This document shows positions 8,238 through 16,866 of a DNA stretch of 40,796 bases, one piece after another. Source of the DNA: Verrucomicrobiota bacterium (GTDB taxonomy: Bacteria > Verrucomicrobiota > Verrucomicrobiia > Opitutales > Opitutaceae). The notes beneath the pieces are model-generated. The model saw only the letters and a program-made list of their open reading frames with translations. It was not told the DNA's origin and searched no databases. Location of the stretch: positions 1 to 40,796 of the forward strand of contig JAUVVA010000022.1 of the NCBI GenBank assembly GCA_030604905.1, written 5' to 3'. Numbering within the stretch: position 1 is the stretch's first letter; every line of letters starts with the position of its first letter. The translations under genes were made by a program, and so were the position numbers.

Positions 8238-9265
8238 AGTTCAACCACACCGTCATCGAGTCGCTCGCCACGGCCCTGCCGCCCGAGGCGCTCAGCTCGG
8301 CCGAGATCGAGCGCCGCCTCGCGCCCCTCTACCAGCGGCTGCGCCTGCCCGAGGGACGCCTCGAGCTGATGACCGGCATCCGCGAGCGCCGCGTCTGGCC
8401 GGCGGGCACGCGCCCCTCCGACGCCTCGGCGGCCGCCGGCCGCGCCGTGCTCGCGAGGTCCGCCATCCGCCCCGAGCAGGTGGAGCTGTTTATCCACGCC
8501 GCCGTCTGTCGCGACATGCTCGAGCCCGCCACCGCGAGCTTCGCCCATCGCAAGATCGGCCTGCCGCCGACCGCGCAAATCTTCGATCTCTCCAACGCCT
8601 GCCTCGGCTGGCTCAACGCGCTCACGGTCGCGGCCGGCCTGATCGAGAGCGGGCAAATCAAGTGCGCGCTCGTCTGCTCCGGCGAAAACGGCGGCCCGCT
8701 CGTCGACCAGACGCTCAAGACGCTGCTCTCCGCGCCGCTCGACCGAAACGGCATCAAGCCCTACTTCGCCAACCTCACCATCGGCTCCGGCGCGGTGGCC
8801 GCCGTGGTCTGCCACGAGTCGCTGCTCCCCTCCGGCGCGCGCGCGCACCGGCTGCGCGGCGGCGTGGCCCGCGCCGCGACCGCCCACAGCGAGCTGTGCC
8901 AGGGCGACACCCACGGGGCCGACGCGCTCGCCATGCAGACCGACAGCGAGGCGCTCCTCGTCGCCGGCATTGAGCTGGCGCGCGAGACCTGGGCCGCCTT
9001 CACCGCCGACTTCGGCGCCGACTGGGACCGCACGATCTGCCACCAGGTGGGCAGCACCCACCGGCGCAAGCTCTACGAGGCGCTCGGCCTCGATCTCGCG
9101 AAGGATTTTTCCACCTTCGAAACCCTCGGCAACACCGGCTCGGTCGCGCTCCCGGCCACGCTCGCCGGCGCGGTGGAGGCGGGCGCGGTCAAGGCCGGCG
9201 ACCGCGTGGCGCTGCTCGGCATCGGCAGCGGGCTCAACTCGCTCATGCTGGCCATGGAGTGGTGA
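8234..9265 (+). CDS. oleA: OleA-type thiolase: head-to-head acyl condensing enzyme
   Basis: OleA condenses two fatty acyl-CoA chains, giving a long beta-keto acid, the first step of long-chain olefin synthesis. 343 residues, thiolase fold related to FabH. Catalytic residues align with Xanthomonas OleA by spacing: Glu97 in DMLEPAT (OleA Glu117), Cys123 in [11 protein letters not shown] (Cys143), His270 in CHQVGSTH (His285), Asn300 in [10 protein letters not shown] (Asn315). The Glu-to-Cys distance of 26 and His-to-Asn distance of 30 equal those of OleA. The LEPAT glutamate is an OleA hallmark absent from FabH, which argues against simple KAS III. The ATG overlaps the fabI stop (ATGA). An alpha/beta hydrolase with OleB traits follows immediately. 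Annotation pipelines may call this '3-oxoacyl-ACP synthase III'. Confidence 0.87.
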   Translation: MKFNHTVIESLATALPPEALSSAEIERRLAPLYQRLRLPEGRLELMTGIRERRVWPAGTRPSDASAAAGRAVLARSAIRPEQVELFIHAAVCRDMLEPATASFAHRKIGLPPTAQIFDLSNACLGWLNALTVAAGLIESGQIKCALVCSGENGGPLVDQTLKTLLSAPLDRNGIKPYFANLTIGSGAVAAVVCHESLLPSGARAHRLRGGVARAATAHSELCQGDTHGADALAMQTDSEALLVAGIELARETWAAFTADFGADWDRTICHQVGSTHRRKLYEALGLDLAKDFSTFETLGNTGSVALPATLAGAVEAGAVKAGDRVALLGIGSGLNSLMLAMEW

Positions 9266-9321
9266 GCTCCTCCGCGCCCTCCGTGTCCGCGCCCCGCGCC
9301 CTCCGTGACCGATCTTCTTCC

Positions 9322-10215
9322 GTGACCTCCTCGATCCCCGACTGGCTCCAGCCGCTCTATCCGTTTACGCCGAAGCGCTTCGCCACGCCCGGCGGCGCGC
9401 AGATGAGCTACCTCGACGAGGGCGGCGCTCCCGGCGCCGACGAGGCGGTGCTCATGCTGCACGGCAACCCCACCTGGTCCTTCTACTACCGCGACCTGGT
9501 GAAAACGCTTTCACCGCGCCGCCGCTGCATCGTGCCCGACCACATCGGCATGGGCCTCTCCGAAAAGCCGCAAAACTACCCCTACACGCTCGCGCAGCGC
9601 ATCAACGACGTGGCGGCGCTGGTCTCGAGTCTCGGCCTCAAACGCGTCCACCTCGTGGTCCATGACTGGGGCGGCGCGATCGGCTTTGGCTTCGCCGCGC
9701 GCCACCCGGAGCTGATCGGGCGTATCGTGATCTTGAATACGGGCGCCTTCCCCTCGAAGCGCATCCCGGCGCGCATCGCGCTCTGCAAGACCCGCGTGCC
9801 CGGCACCGCGCTCGTGCGCGGGCTGAACGGCTTCGCCGGGCCCGCCGTCTGGATGGCGATGAGCCGCCGCGCGCTCTCGGCCGACGAGAAGCGCGGCTAC
9901 CTGCTGCCCTACGACTCCTGGGCCAACCGCGTGGCGGTGGACGGCTTCGTGAAGGACATCCCGATGGATGCGAGCCACCCGAGCTGGCCCGCGCTCACCG
10001 CCACGGCGGCGGGCATCGAGCGCTTCCGCGCCAACCCCGTGCTCATCGTCTGGGGCGGGCGGGATTTTTGTTTCAACGACTCCTTCTACACCGAGTGGCG
10101 GGAGCGTCTGCCGGAGAGCGACGCCCTCTACCTGGCCGACGCCGGCCACTACGTGCTCGACGACGCGCGGGACGAGGTGCTGCCGCGCATCGGGAAATTT
10201 CTGGGCGCCGCCTGA
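9322..10215 (+). CDS. oleB: OleB-like alpha/beta hydrolase (haloalkane dehalogenase superfamily)
   Basis: OleB decarboxylates the beta-lactone made by OleC, giving a cis-olefin. From the GTG at 9322 the protein has 297 residues, the usual length. Visible are the oxyanion segment LMLHGNPTWSFYYR, DHIGMGLSEKP, the nucleophile Asp115 in VHDWGGAIG, and a C-terminal ADAGHYVLDD with the likely catalytic His. An Asp nucleophile followed by Trp is typical of haloalkane dehalogenases and OleB; adjacency to oleA favours OleB. Start choice is uncertain: a GTG at 9259, overlapping the oleA stop, would add 21 Ser/Arg-rich residues, and neither site has a clear Shine-Dalgarno. If OleC/OleD are truly absent from the genome, a dehalogenase or other hydrolase role must be considered. 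Confidence 0.82.
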   Translation: MTSSIPDWLQPLYPFTPKRFATPGGAQMSYLDEGGAPGADEAVLMLHGNPTWSFYYRDLVKTLSPRRRCIVPDHIGMGLSEKPQNYPYTLAQRINDVAALVSSLGLKRVHLVVHDWGGAIGFGFAARHPELIGRIVILNTGAFPSKRIPARIALCKTRVPGTALVRGLNGFAGPAVWMAMSRRALSADEKRGYLLPYDSWANRVAVDGFVKDIPMDASHPSWPALTATAAGIERFRANPVLIVWGGRDFCFNDSFYTEWRERLPESDALYLADAGHYVLDDARDEVLPRIGKFLGAA

Positions 10216-10366
10216 GGGCCGAGCGGCGGGGGCTTCCCGCCCGGGTGATTCGATCCACACCGAGCCGCGGCGCGACGTTTCCCGGGGACCGACGGAGCGG
10301 GGCGGCGGAGCCGCTTCATCGCGACACCGCTTGCGAAACCGCGGCTTCCCGCAAGTTGTGCCGGGT

Positions 10367-11755
10367 ATGGTCCTTCAGCACTTCGAACGCATCGTCAGCC
10401 TGCCGGTCTCCGCGGCGGTGGCCTTCGCCTGGCACGAGCGCCCGGGGGCTCTGGAGCGGCTGATCCCGCCCTGGGAAAAGGTGGAGCTGGTCTCACGGGA
10501 GGGCGAGGGCCTGCAACCGGGCTCGCGGATCACGCTGCGCACGAAGATCGGGCCGGTCTCGACCGAGTGGGTGGCGGAGCACCGCGAGCGGGTGCCGGGC
10601 AGGCTTTTCAGCGACGTCGCCTTGCGAGGGCCCTTCGCACACTGGGAGCATCGTCACGAGTTTTCGGATACGTCGGACGGAGGTTGCGTGCTGCGCGACC
10701 GCATCGCCTACGCCTTGCCCGGCGGCGCGGCCGGGCGAGCGCTGGGCGGCAAGACCGTGCGCCGACGCCTGGAGCGGCTCTTCTCCTGGCGGCACGCCAC
10801 CACGCGGGAGGATCTGCGCTTCGCGCTCGATCATATCGAGGCCCGGCGCCTGCGGGTGCTGGTGAGCGGCGCCTCGGGGCTGATCGGTCGCGCGCTGGTG
10901 CCCTTTCTCCGCACCCAAGGGCATGAGGTCCTTCGACTCGTGCGCGGCGAGCCCCGCTCTCCCGAGGAGGTGGAGTGGCGCCCCGAGGCGGGCGTGGTGA
11001 AGCTGGAGCGCGCCGGCGAGATCGACGCCGTGGTGCACCTCGCGGGCGCCGGCATCGCGGACAAGCGCTGGACGCAGGCGCGGCGGCGCGAGATCCGCGA
11101 CAGCCGCGTCAACGGCACCCGCCTGCTGGCCGAGGCGCTCGCCGCCCGCGCCCGGCCGCCGCGCGTGGTGGTGGGCGGCTCGGCCATCGGCTACTACGGC
11201 CACGCCGGCGAGGCCTGGCTCGACGAGACCAGCCCGGTCGGCGAGGGCTTCCTCGCGGAGGTGACGCGGGCCTGGGAGGCGGCTTGGGCCCCGCTGGACG
11301 CCGCGGGCACGCGGCGGGTGTATCTGCGAACCGGCATCGTGCTCTCACCGGCGGCCGGAGCGCTCGCCAAGCTGCTCTTGCCCTTCCGTCTCGGCTTGGG
11401 CGGACGCGTCGGGCACGGGCGTCAATGGTGGTCCTGGATTTCCATCGACGACCAGGTCGGGGCGATCGCGCACGCGCTTTCGACCGAGGCGCTGCGCGGA
11501 CCGCTCAACGCCGTGGCGCCGGCGCCGGTGACCAACGCCGAGTTTGCCGCCACCCTCGGGCGAGTGCTCGGGCGCCCGGCGCTGCTGCCCACGCCGAGCG
11601 CGGCCCTGCGTCTGGCGCTGGGGCGCGGCTTGACCGATGAAGCCCTGATGGCGAGCCAACGGGTGCGGCCCATGGCCCTCGCCGCCACCGGCTACCGATT
11701 CCGGCACGAAAATCTGGAAGTAGCGTTGCGTCATGTGCTCGGGCGCTTTTCCTGA
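10367..11755 (+). CDS. TIGR01777-family protein: SRPBCC domain fused to NAD-dependent epimerase/SDR
   Basis: 462 residues. The N-terminal ~155 form a SRPBCC (START-like) ligand-binding domain beginning LQHFERIVSLPVSAAVAFAWHERPGALERL. The rest is an extended SDR/epimerase domain: the NAD-binding GASGLIG at 168-174, then IGYYG, and the TIGR01777 C-terminal region with GRVGHGRQWWSWISIDDQ. Such proteins (E. coli YfcH is the SDR part) have no settled substrate. The start at 10367 begins the SRPBCC domain exactly; the frame stays open to 9968 inside oleB and that part is not coding. It leads a compact set with the two FAD oxidoreductases (gaps of 28 and 17 bases). It is not OleD, which belongs to the 3-beta-hydroxysteroid dehydrogenase type without SRPBCC. 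Confidence 0.88.
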   Translation: MVLQHFERIVSLPVSAAVAFAWHERPGALERLIPPWEKVELVSREGEGLQPGSRITLRTKIGPVSTEWVAEHRERVPGRLFSDVALRGPFAHWEHRHEFSDTSDGGCVLRDRIAYALPGGAAGRALGGKTVRRRLERLFSWRHATTREDLRFALDHIEARRLRVLVSGASGLIGRALVPFLRTQGHEVLRLVRGEPRSPEEVEWRPEAGVVKLERAGEIDAVVHLAGAGIADKRWTQARRREIRDSRVNGTRLLAEALAARARPPRVVVGGSAIGYYGHAGEAWLDETSPVGEGFLAEVTRAWEAAWAPLDAAGTRRVYLRTGIVLSPAAGALAKLLLPFRLGLGGRVGHGRQWWSWISIDDQVGAIAHALSTEALRGPLNAVAPAPVTNAEFAATLGRVLGRPALLPTPSAALRLALGRGLTDEALMASQRVRPMALAATGYRFRHENLEVALRHVLGRFS

Positions 11756-11783
11756 GCCCCCTTTTCCTGCCATCCCATACCCC

Positions 11784-12737
11784 ATGAAGTTGCAAACCGT
11801 CATCGTCGGCGCCGGCATTTCCGGCCTCCTCCTCGCCCGCGTGCTTCACGATGCGGGCGCGCGGGTGACGGTGCTGGAAAAAAGCCGCGGCTTCGGCGGC
11901 CGGCTGGCGACGAAGCGGGTGGGGGACGCGGTGTTCGACCAAGGCGCCCAGTATTTCACCGTCAAGGACGCCCGCTTCGCCGCCTGGGTGGAGCGCTGGG
12001 AGCGCGCCGGGCTGGTGGCCGCCTGGCCCGGCACCGAGCCCACCCGCTACATCGGACGTCCCTGCATGACCGCGGTCCCCAAGGCCCTCGCCGAGGGCCT
12101 CGACGTGAAACGCGAGCACAAGGTGACGGCCATCGGGTGCTGCGGCGATCATTGGTGTGTCGACGTCGAGGACCACGGCTGCATGCGCGCCGAACGCCTT
12201 ATACTCACCGCGCCGGTGCCGCAGAGCCTGGCCTTGCTCAAGGCGGGCGACTTCGTGGTCCCCGAGCCGCTGCTCTCGCGGTTGAAGGCGCTCGACTACG
12301 ATCCCTGCCTCGCGCTGCTCGTGACGGTGGTCGGTCGCACGCATCTGCCCTCGACCGGGCTGCGACGCGAGAGCGGCGCGATCCGCTGGGCGGCGGACAA
12401 CCAGAGCAAAGGCGTGTCGCCCAACGTGACCGCCGTAACGCTCCATCTCGCGCCCGATTTCTCCGCCGCGCATTACGGTCGCACCGAGACCGAGGTGCTG
12501 GATCTGGTGCGCGCGGAGGCCGAGGAGTTGCTCGGCGCGCCGATCGCCTCGGCCACGCTCCACCGCTGGAAGTTCAGCCACGCGCGCACGACCTTTGCCG
12601 AACCCTTCGTCTGGTGGCCCGAGGAGGCGTTGGGTTTTGCCGGCGATGCGTTTGGCGGGGCCCGCGTGGAGGGCGCGGCCCTCTCGGCGCTTGCGCTGGC
12701 CGAGCGGGTGAAGGCCGAGATGTTCGCCGGAAGCTGA
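11784..12737 (+). CDS. Renalase-like NAD/FAD-binding oxidoreductase (COG3380 type)
   Basis: 317 residues, p-hydroxybenzoate-hydroxylase-type FAD fold. The dinucleotide motif VIVGAGISG lies at 6-14, followed by the second-strand acid (VLEKSRGFGGRLATKR) and FDQGAQYFTVKD, a hallmark of the renalase/COG3380 family. The C-terminal FAD segment is LGFAGDAFGGARVEGAALSA. Bacterial renalases oxidise 6-dihydro-NAD isomers, but most COG3380 proteins are uncharacterised, so the substrate is not assigned. The start at 11784 puts the Rossmann strand at the N-terminus; the frame is open 17 codons further up, overlapping the preceding gene. It is in the middle of the TIGR01777 - renalase - amine oxidase set and very likely co-transcribed. 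Confidence 0.88.
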   Translation: MKLQTVIVGAGISGLLLARVLHDAGARVTVLEKSRGFGGRLATKRVGDAVFDQGAQYFTVKDARFAAWVERWERAGLVAAWPGTEPTRYIGRPCMTAVPKALAEGLDVKREHKVTAIGCCGDHWCVDVEDHGCMRAERLILTAPVPQSLALLKAGDFVVPEPLLSRLKALDYDPCLALLVTVVGRTHLPSTGLRRESGAIRWAADNQSKGVSPNVTAVTLHLAPDFSAAHYGRTETEVLDLVRAEAEELLGAPIASATLHRWKFSHARTTFAEPFVWWPEEALGFAGDAFGGARVEGAALSALALAERVKAEMFAGS

Positions 12738-12754
12738 AGCGAGCGTCTCAATCC

Positions 12755-14005
12755 ATGACACCGGAAGTCCTTGTCATCGGGGCGGGTCTGGCGGGGCTCA
12801 CCTGCGCGCGGGCCTTGCAGGCTCGCGGGGTGTCGTGCCTGGTCTTGGATTCCGCGGAGGCGGTCGGCGGGCGCGTGCGGACGGACGTGGTCGATGGCTA
12901 CCGCTTGGACCGCGGGTTTCAGGTGCTGCTCACCGCGTATCCAGCGGCGCGACGCTGGCTGGACCTTGGGGCGCTGCGGCTGGGCGAATTTGTTTCCGGC
13001 GCCCGTGTGGCCACTCCGGAAGGCCCGGGGCGGGTGGGGGATCCCTGGCGGGAGCCGGGCAAGCTATTGGAGACGCTGCGCGCCCCGGTGGGCGCGGTGG
13101 GCGACAAGCTCCGCGTGGGGGCCCTGCGGGTCGCCGTCTCCTGCGGCCGCCTCGAAACGGTGTGGGAGCGTGGCGAGGGCCGCACCGCCGCGCAGGAGTT
13201 GGCCGAGCGCGGTTTCTCGCCGCTGATGGTGGAGCGGTTTCTGCGTCCCTGGTTGGGCGGGATTTTTTTGGAACGCGAACTAACGACGCCGGCGGAGATG
13301 CTCTTTTTCGTTTATCGGATGTTCTCCGAGGGGCGGGCGGCCCTGCCGGCCGGCGGCATGCAGCGCATCCCGGAGCAACTCGCCTCCAAGTTGCCGGCCG
13401 GGAGCCTGCGGCTCGAATCCAAGGTCGAGGAGATAAGCCCCGGAGAGCTGCGCCTGGCCGGCGGCGAGATCCTGCGCGCCCGGCACATCGTGGTGGCGAC
13501 CGATGTGGATACGGCCGCGCGGTGGTTGCCCGACCGGGTGCGGCCGGCCGGCTGGCGAAGCGTGAGCTGCGTCTATTGGGCGGCGGCCGAGAGCCCCTTG
13601 CGGGGCGAGCCGGTGCTCTGGCTCAACGGCTGTGGCCACGGACGCGTCAATCACCTCGTCGTTCCGAGCGATGTCGCATCTGGCTACGCGCCCGCGGGCC
13701 AGACGCTCGTGTCGGCCACGGTGCTGGGCGATCCGGCCGAGGACGATGCAACGCTCGGCGCGCAACTGCAGGATGAATTGGCCCTGCACTTCGGCCCCGG
13801 CACGCGGCACTGGCGGCCGCTCGGGGTGCGGCGTGTGCGCAGGGCATTGCCGGTGGTGGCTCGGCCGGGGTCCGGACAGGAGTGCGAGGCCGTGGCCCCC
13901 GGACTCTGGCTATGTGGCGACCACACCGCGTCGGCCTCGATCCAGGGTGCGATGGCGAGTGGCGAAGCCGTGGCTGGAAGCATCCTGCGCGAGCTGGGCG
14001 TTTAG
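12755..14005 (+). CDS. FAD-dependent amine oxidase/phytoene desaturase-like oxidoreductase
   Basis: 416 residues with the flavin amine-oxidase/protoporphyrinogen oxidase layout. VLVIGAGLAGLTCARAL (FAD Rossmann motif) is followed by VGGRVRTDVVDGYRLDRGFQV, the family's GGRxRT signature, then a substrate domain and the C-terminal LWLCGDHTASASIQGAMASG, which closes the FAD site. No membrane anchor is obvious. It begins 17 bases after the renalase-like gene and ends a three-gene set. Substrate is unknown; relatives act on amines, carotenoid precursors, porphyrinogens and lipids. The ATG at 12755 is chosen because the Rossmann motif starts right after it, although the frame is open far upstream inside the previous gene. 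Confidence 0.88.
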   Translation: MTPEVLVIGAGLAGLTCARALQARGVSCLVLDSAEAVGGRVRTDVVDGYRLDRGFQVLLTAYPAARRWLDLGALRLGEFVSGARVATPEGPGRVGDPWREPGKLLETLRAPVGAVGDKLRVGALRVAVSCGRLETVWERGEGRTAAQELAERGFSPLMVERFLRPWLGGIFLERELTTPAEMLFFVYRMFSEGRAALPAGGMQRIPEQLASKLPAGSLRLESKVEEISPGELRLAGGEILRARHIVVATDVDTAARWLPDRVRPAGWRSVSCVYWAAAESPLRGEPVLWLNGCGHGRVNHLVVPSDVASGYAPAGQTLVSATVLGDPAEDDATLGAQLQDELALHFGPGTRHWRPLGVRRVRRALPVVARPGSGQECEAVAPGLWLCGDHTASASIQGAMASGEAVAGSILRELGV

Positions 14006-14251
14006 CCGACATCATGCCTTCCGGAAAAATCGGTCGCGCTCCGATACAGCGCAGACCCTTACGCGCGGCCGACTGAGCACACCCGAGTTTCCCCGGAATC
14101 GCTCACCGCATGCGTTTGCCGCTGGACGAAGCTCCGGCAGTCCTGCGTTTCTGGCGGGAACGCGGATGCTGCGAACCTTACCAAAGCCCTCGACAAAGCC
14201 ATCCTTTCGCAGCAACTCCGACCCTACGCCGTATTTCGCACAATAAAGATT

Positions 14252-15838
14252 ATGTCTGATCAAGTTTTGGCCGCTATCGCCCGCTCCAGCTCCGGCTTGC
14301 CGGGCCCCACTCGTCCGGCGCCCCTCTTCGACTGGCTGCAGAAACGTCAATCCGGTGTGTTGCTTCACCCCAGCTCCTTCCCCGGCGACCAAGGCATCGG
14401 CGTGCTTGATCAACGCGTCACGCGTTTCCTCGATTTCCTCACCGAGGCCGGGATCACCAACTGGCAGGTCTGCCCGCTCGGGCCCACCGGTTATGGCGAC
14501 TCGCCCTACCAATGCTTCTCGGCCTTCGCCGGCAACCCCTACCTCATCGACCTCTACGCGCTGGTCGACGCCGGTCTGCTTTCCGACGCCGATATCGGCG
14601 AGCTTCGCCGCCTGCCGCGCGACCGGGTCGACTACGGCTGGCTCTACGTCACCAAGTGGCCGGTGCTCTTTCGCGCCTACGAGGCCGCCAAAGCCCGAGG
14701 CTTCGCCAACCTGCCCTACGGTGATTTCGCCGCGTTTTGCGCCAACCACGCCTCCTGGCTGGAGGGCTACGGGCTCTTCCTCGCGCTCAAGGATCACCAT
14801 GGCGGCAAACCGTGGTGGCTCTGGCCTGCCGAACACCGCTTCCTCGCCCGCGCCCGGGCCAGCGAGCTGCCCCCCTCCGTGGCGCTTCGCGCCGCCGCGC
14901 ACGCGTTTTTCCAGTATCTCTTCTTCGGCCAGTGGGCCCTGCTCCGCTCCGCCGCCCGTGATCGCGGCATCCAGTTGATCGGGGACGCACCGATCTTCGT
15001 GGCTCGGGACTCCGCCGACGTATGGTCGAGGCCGGACCTGTTTCAGATCGACCCCGAAACCGGCGAGCCTCTCGCGGTCGCCGGCGTGCCCCCCGATTAC
15101 TTCTCCGCGGACGGACAACTCTGGGGCAACCCGCTCTACGCCTGGGAGGCGCACTCCGCCGAGCACTACGCCTGGTGGATCGATCGCCTCCGCGCCAACT
15201 TCGCCCTCTGCGACGTCGTGCGCATCGATCACTTCCGCGCCTTCGACACCTACTGGTCCATCCCGGCCGACTCCCCCACGGCCAAGACCGGCGAGTGGAA
15301 ACAGGGGCCCGGTCTCGCCTTCTTCCAGGCGATCAAGGCCGCCCTGCCCGACTGCCGCCTCATCGCCGAGGACCTGGGCGACCTCTTCGACAGCGTGCGC
15401 GAGCTGCGCGACGCTTGCGGCCTCCCGGGCATGACCATCCTTCAATTCGCCTTCGGCGGCGAGGCCGACAACCTCTACCTGCCCCACAACCTCGTCGCCA
15501 ACGCCGTCGTGTATCCAGGAACCCACGACAACAACACCTCGCTCGGCTGGTATGCGGCCGCGACCGAGAAGGAGCGCGATCATGTGCGACGTTACCTCCG
15601 GGTCGACGGCCGCGAGATCGGCTGGGACTTCGTGCGTTCGGCCTACGCCGCGGTGAGCCGCCTCGCGATCATTCCGCTCCAGGACCTGCTCAGTCTCGGC
15701 GGCGAGGCGCGTTTCAACACCCCGGGCGTGGCCGCCGGCAACTGGCAGTGGCGCTATACGGACGCCCAGCTGGAGACCTTGCGCCGCCAGTCCGCGCCCT
15801 ACCTCCGCGATCTGGCGCTCCTCTACGGCCGCGCCTGA
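14252..15838 (+). CDS. malQ: 4-alpha-glucanotransferase (amylomaltase, GH77)
   Basis: Transfers alpha-1,4-glucan segments between malto-oligosaccharides in maltodextrin and glycogen metabolism; cytoplasmic. 528 residues, typical of the short GH77 form. After ~30 variable residues come the signature LLHPSSFPGDQGIGVL and GPTGYGDSPYQ. Catalytic residues are Asp326 (VVRIDHFRAF, nucleophile), Glu373 (IAEDLGD, acid/base) and Asp426 (PGTHDNNT, stabiliser); the first spacing of 47 equals that of Thermus amylomaltase. No other starch or glycogen gene adjoins it, so it appears to be transcribed alone. The 246 bases upstream (14006-14251) show no clear promoter, hairpin or small gene. Confidence 0.96.
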   Translation: MSDQVLAAIARSSSGLPGPTRPAPLFDWLQKRQSGVLLHPSSFPGDQGIGVLDQRVTRFLDFLTEAGITNWQVCPLGPTGYGDSPYQCFSAFAGNPYLIDLYALVDAGLLSDADIGELRRLPRDRVDYGWLYVTKWPVLFRAYEAAKARGFANLPYGDFAAFCANHASWLEGYGLFLALKDHHGGKPWWLWPAEHRFLARARASELPPSVALRAAAHAFFQYLFFGQWALLRSAARDRGIQLIGDAPIFVARDSADVWSRPDLFQIDPETGEPLAVAGVPPDYFSADGQLWGNPLYAWEAHSAEHYAWWIDRLRANFALCDVVRIDHFRAFDTYWSIPADSPTAKTGEWKQGPGLAFFQAIKAALPDCRLIAEDLGDLFDSVRELRDACGLPGMTILQFAFGGEADNLYLPHNLVANAVVYPGTHDNNTSLGWYAAATEKERDHVRRYLRVDGREIGWDFVRSAYAAVSRLAIIPLQDLLSLGGEARFNTPGVAAGNWQWRYTDAQLETLRRQSAPYLRDLALLYGRA

Positions 15839-16065
15839 GGCGGCGCCGGTTTCGTTGCGGACGGCCGAGCGCAGGGCGGAGCGAAACCGGGTTGGCATTA
15901 CACAGGCGATGGCCCGCAGGTCCGCCCGATTACGGGCGCCCTCGCGGCGGCCGGGGCTGCTTTTCGCGCCGCGCTCCTTTGTGAACCAAGCTGCATCCCT
16001 CGCAGGAACGAGTTGCACCGCTGCGGCATTTTCGTCCCCGGCAGCCTCCCGACAGGCTCGCCGTC

Positions 16066-16791
16066 ATGAGCTTCCGCTACGAAGAGATGAGCCCCGACCA
16101 ATTTCTTGGCGCCGTGGACCGGATGCCGGTTTTCCTCGTCCCCACCGGGCTCCTCGAATGGCACGCCGACCATCTCCCGCTCGGTCTCGACGCGCTCAAG
16201 GCCCACGCCCTTTGCCTGCGCGTCGCCGAGCGCCTCGGCGGCGGAATCGTCCTGCCGCCGAACTACTACGGCCGCCCGGGCTACTCGCGCTACGCCGGCA
16301 CCCTCACCTTCTCCGACGCGCTCCTCACGCTCCTCTTTTCCGAGCTCTGCGACCAGCTCCGCAAGGTCGGCGCGCGCGTCATCGTCCTCCTCACCGGCCA
16401 CTACGGCCCCTGCCAGATGGATTTTCTCAAACATTTCGCCGAGGTCTACGCCCGAGAGCACCCCGACGTGAAACTCATCGCGCAGGCCGAATACGAAGGC
16501 GTCGAAATTGACGGGCAGATCCCTTGGGACCACGCCGGCAAATGGGAAACCTCGATGATGCTCCACCTCCGCCCCGAGCTGGTGCGCATGGAGAGCTTCC
16601 GCGAGCCCACCACCATCCCCAAGCTGTATTCAAATCCGCCGCACGACTACTATCGCGAGACGAACGAGTGGACTTGGTGGGGACAAGACGTGCCCCGCGA
16701 CTCCTCCGCGGAGCTCGGCCGCCGCTGTGTCGAAGCCATCGTGGAGCGCATGGTTCTCGAGATTCGTGCGGCGCTCGCCGTCGGCGGCTGA
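16066..16791 (+). CDS. Creatininase-family amidohydrolase
   Basis: 241 residues of the creatininase/FAPy-deformylase/MftE superfamily of metal-dependent amidohydrolases. The metal-site pattern is recognisable but diverged: LLEWHADHLPLGLDA corresponds to the usual S-x-E-x-H-G-P-H-L-P-L-x-T-D, LTGHYGPCQ to GHGGN, and HAGKWETSMM to HAGxxETS. Family activities include creatinine hydrolysis, riboflavin-pathway and mycofactocin steps; none is indicated here, so the substrate is unassigned. It precedes the Asp-box protein by 75 bases on the same strand, suggesting an operon of the two. The 227 bases upstream (15839-16065) contain a 9-bp inverted repeat at 15846-15890 but no recognisable promoter. 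Confidence 0.85.
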   Translation: MSFRYEEMSPDQFLGAVDRMPVFLVPTGLLEWHADHLPLGLDALKAHALCLRVAERLGGGIVLPPNYYGRPGYSRYAGTLTFSDALLTLLFSELCDQLRKVGARVIVLLTGHYGPCQMDFLKHFAEVYAREHPDVKLIAQAEYEGVEIDGQIPWDHAGKWETSMMLHLRPELVRMESFREPTTIPKLYSNPPHDYYRETNEWTWWGQDVPRDSSAELGRRCVEAIVERMVLEIRAALAVGG

Positions 16792-16866
16792 CGCCGGCCC
16801 GGCCTCCGCAACGGCTTCGAGGCGTGGCGCCTCGCAGCCCCTCGCCGCTGCTTCCTTCGTCACCCC

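Noticed and set aside
8234-9265. Annotation as ordinary FabH (3-oxoacyl-ACP synthase III)
   Set aside because: The LEPAT glutamate 26 residues before the active-site Cys, the His-Asn spacing of 30 and the adjacent OleB-like gene favour OleA.
10225-10241. GGCGGG / CCCGCC hairpin just after oleB
   Set aside because: Only six base pairs and no T-tract; hairpins of this size are common at this GC content.
9968-10366. Upstream extension of the TIGR01777 frame into oleB
   Set aside because: The SRPBCC domain begins exactly at 10367; the upstream part is out of frame with oleB and compositionally random.
15846-15890. 9-bp inverted repeat (CCGGTTTCG / CGAAACCGG) after malQ, considered as a terminator
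   Set aside because: The loop is 27 bases and no T-tract follows on the plus strand; left as an unexplained structure.
15987-16022. AACGAGTTGCA upstream of the creatininase gene, matching part of the palindrome at 40047
   Set aside because: Only a half-site with no symmetric partner; too short to argue for a shared regulator.
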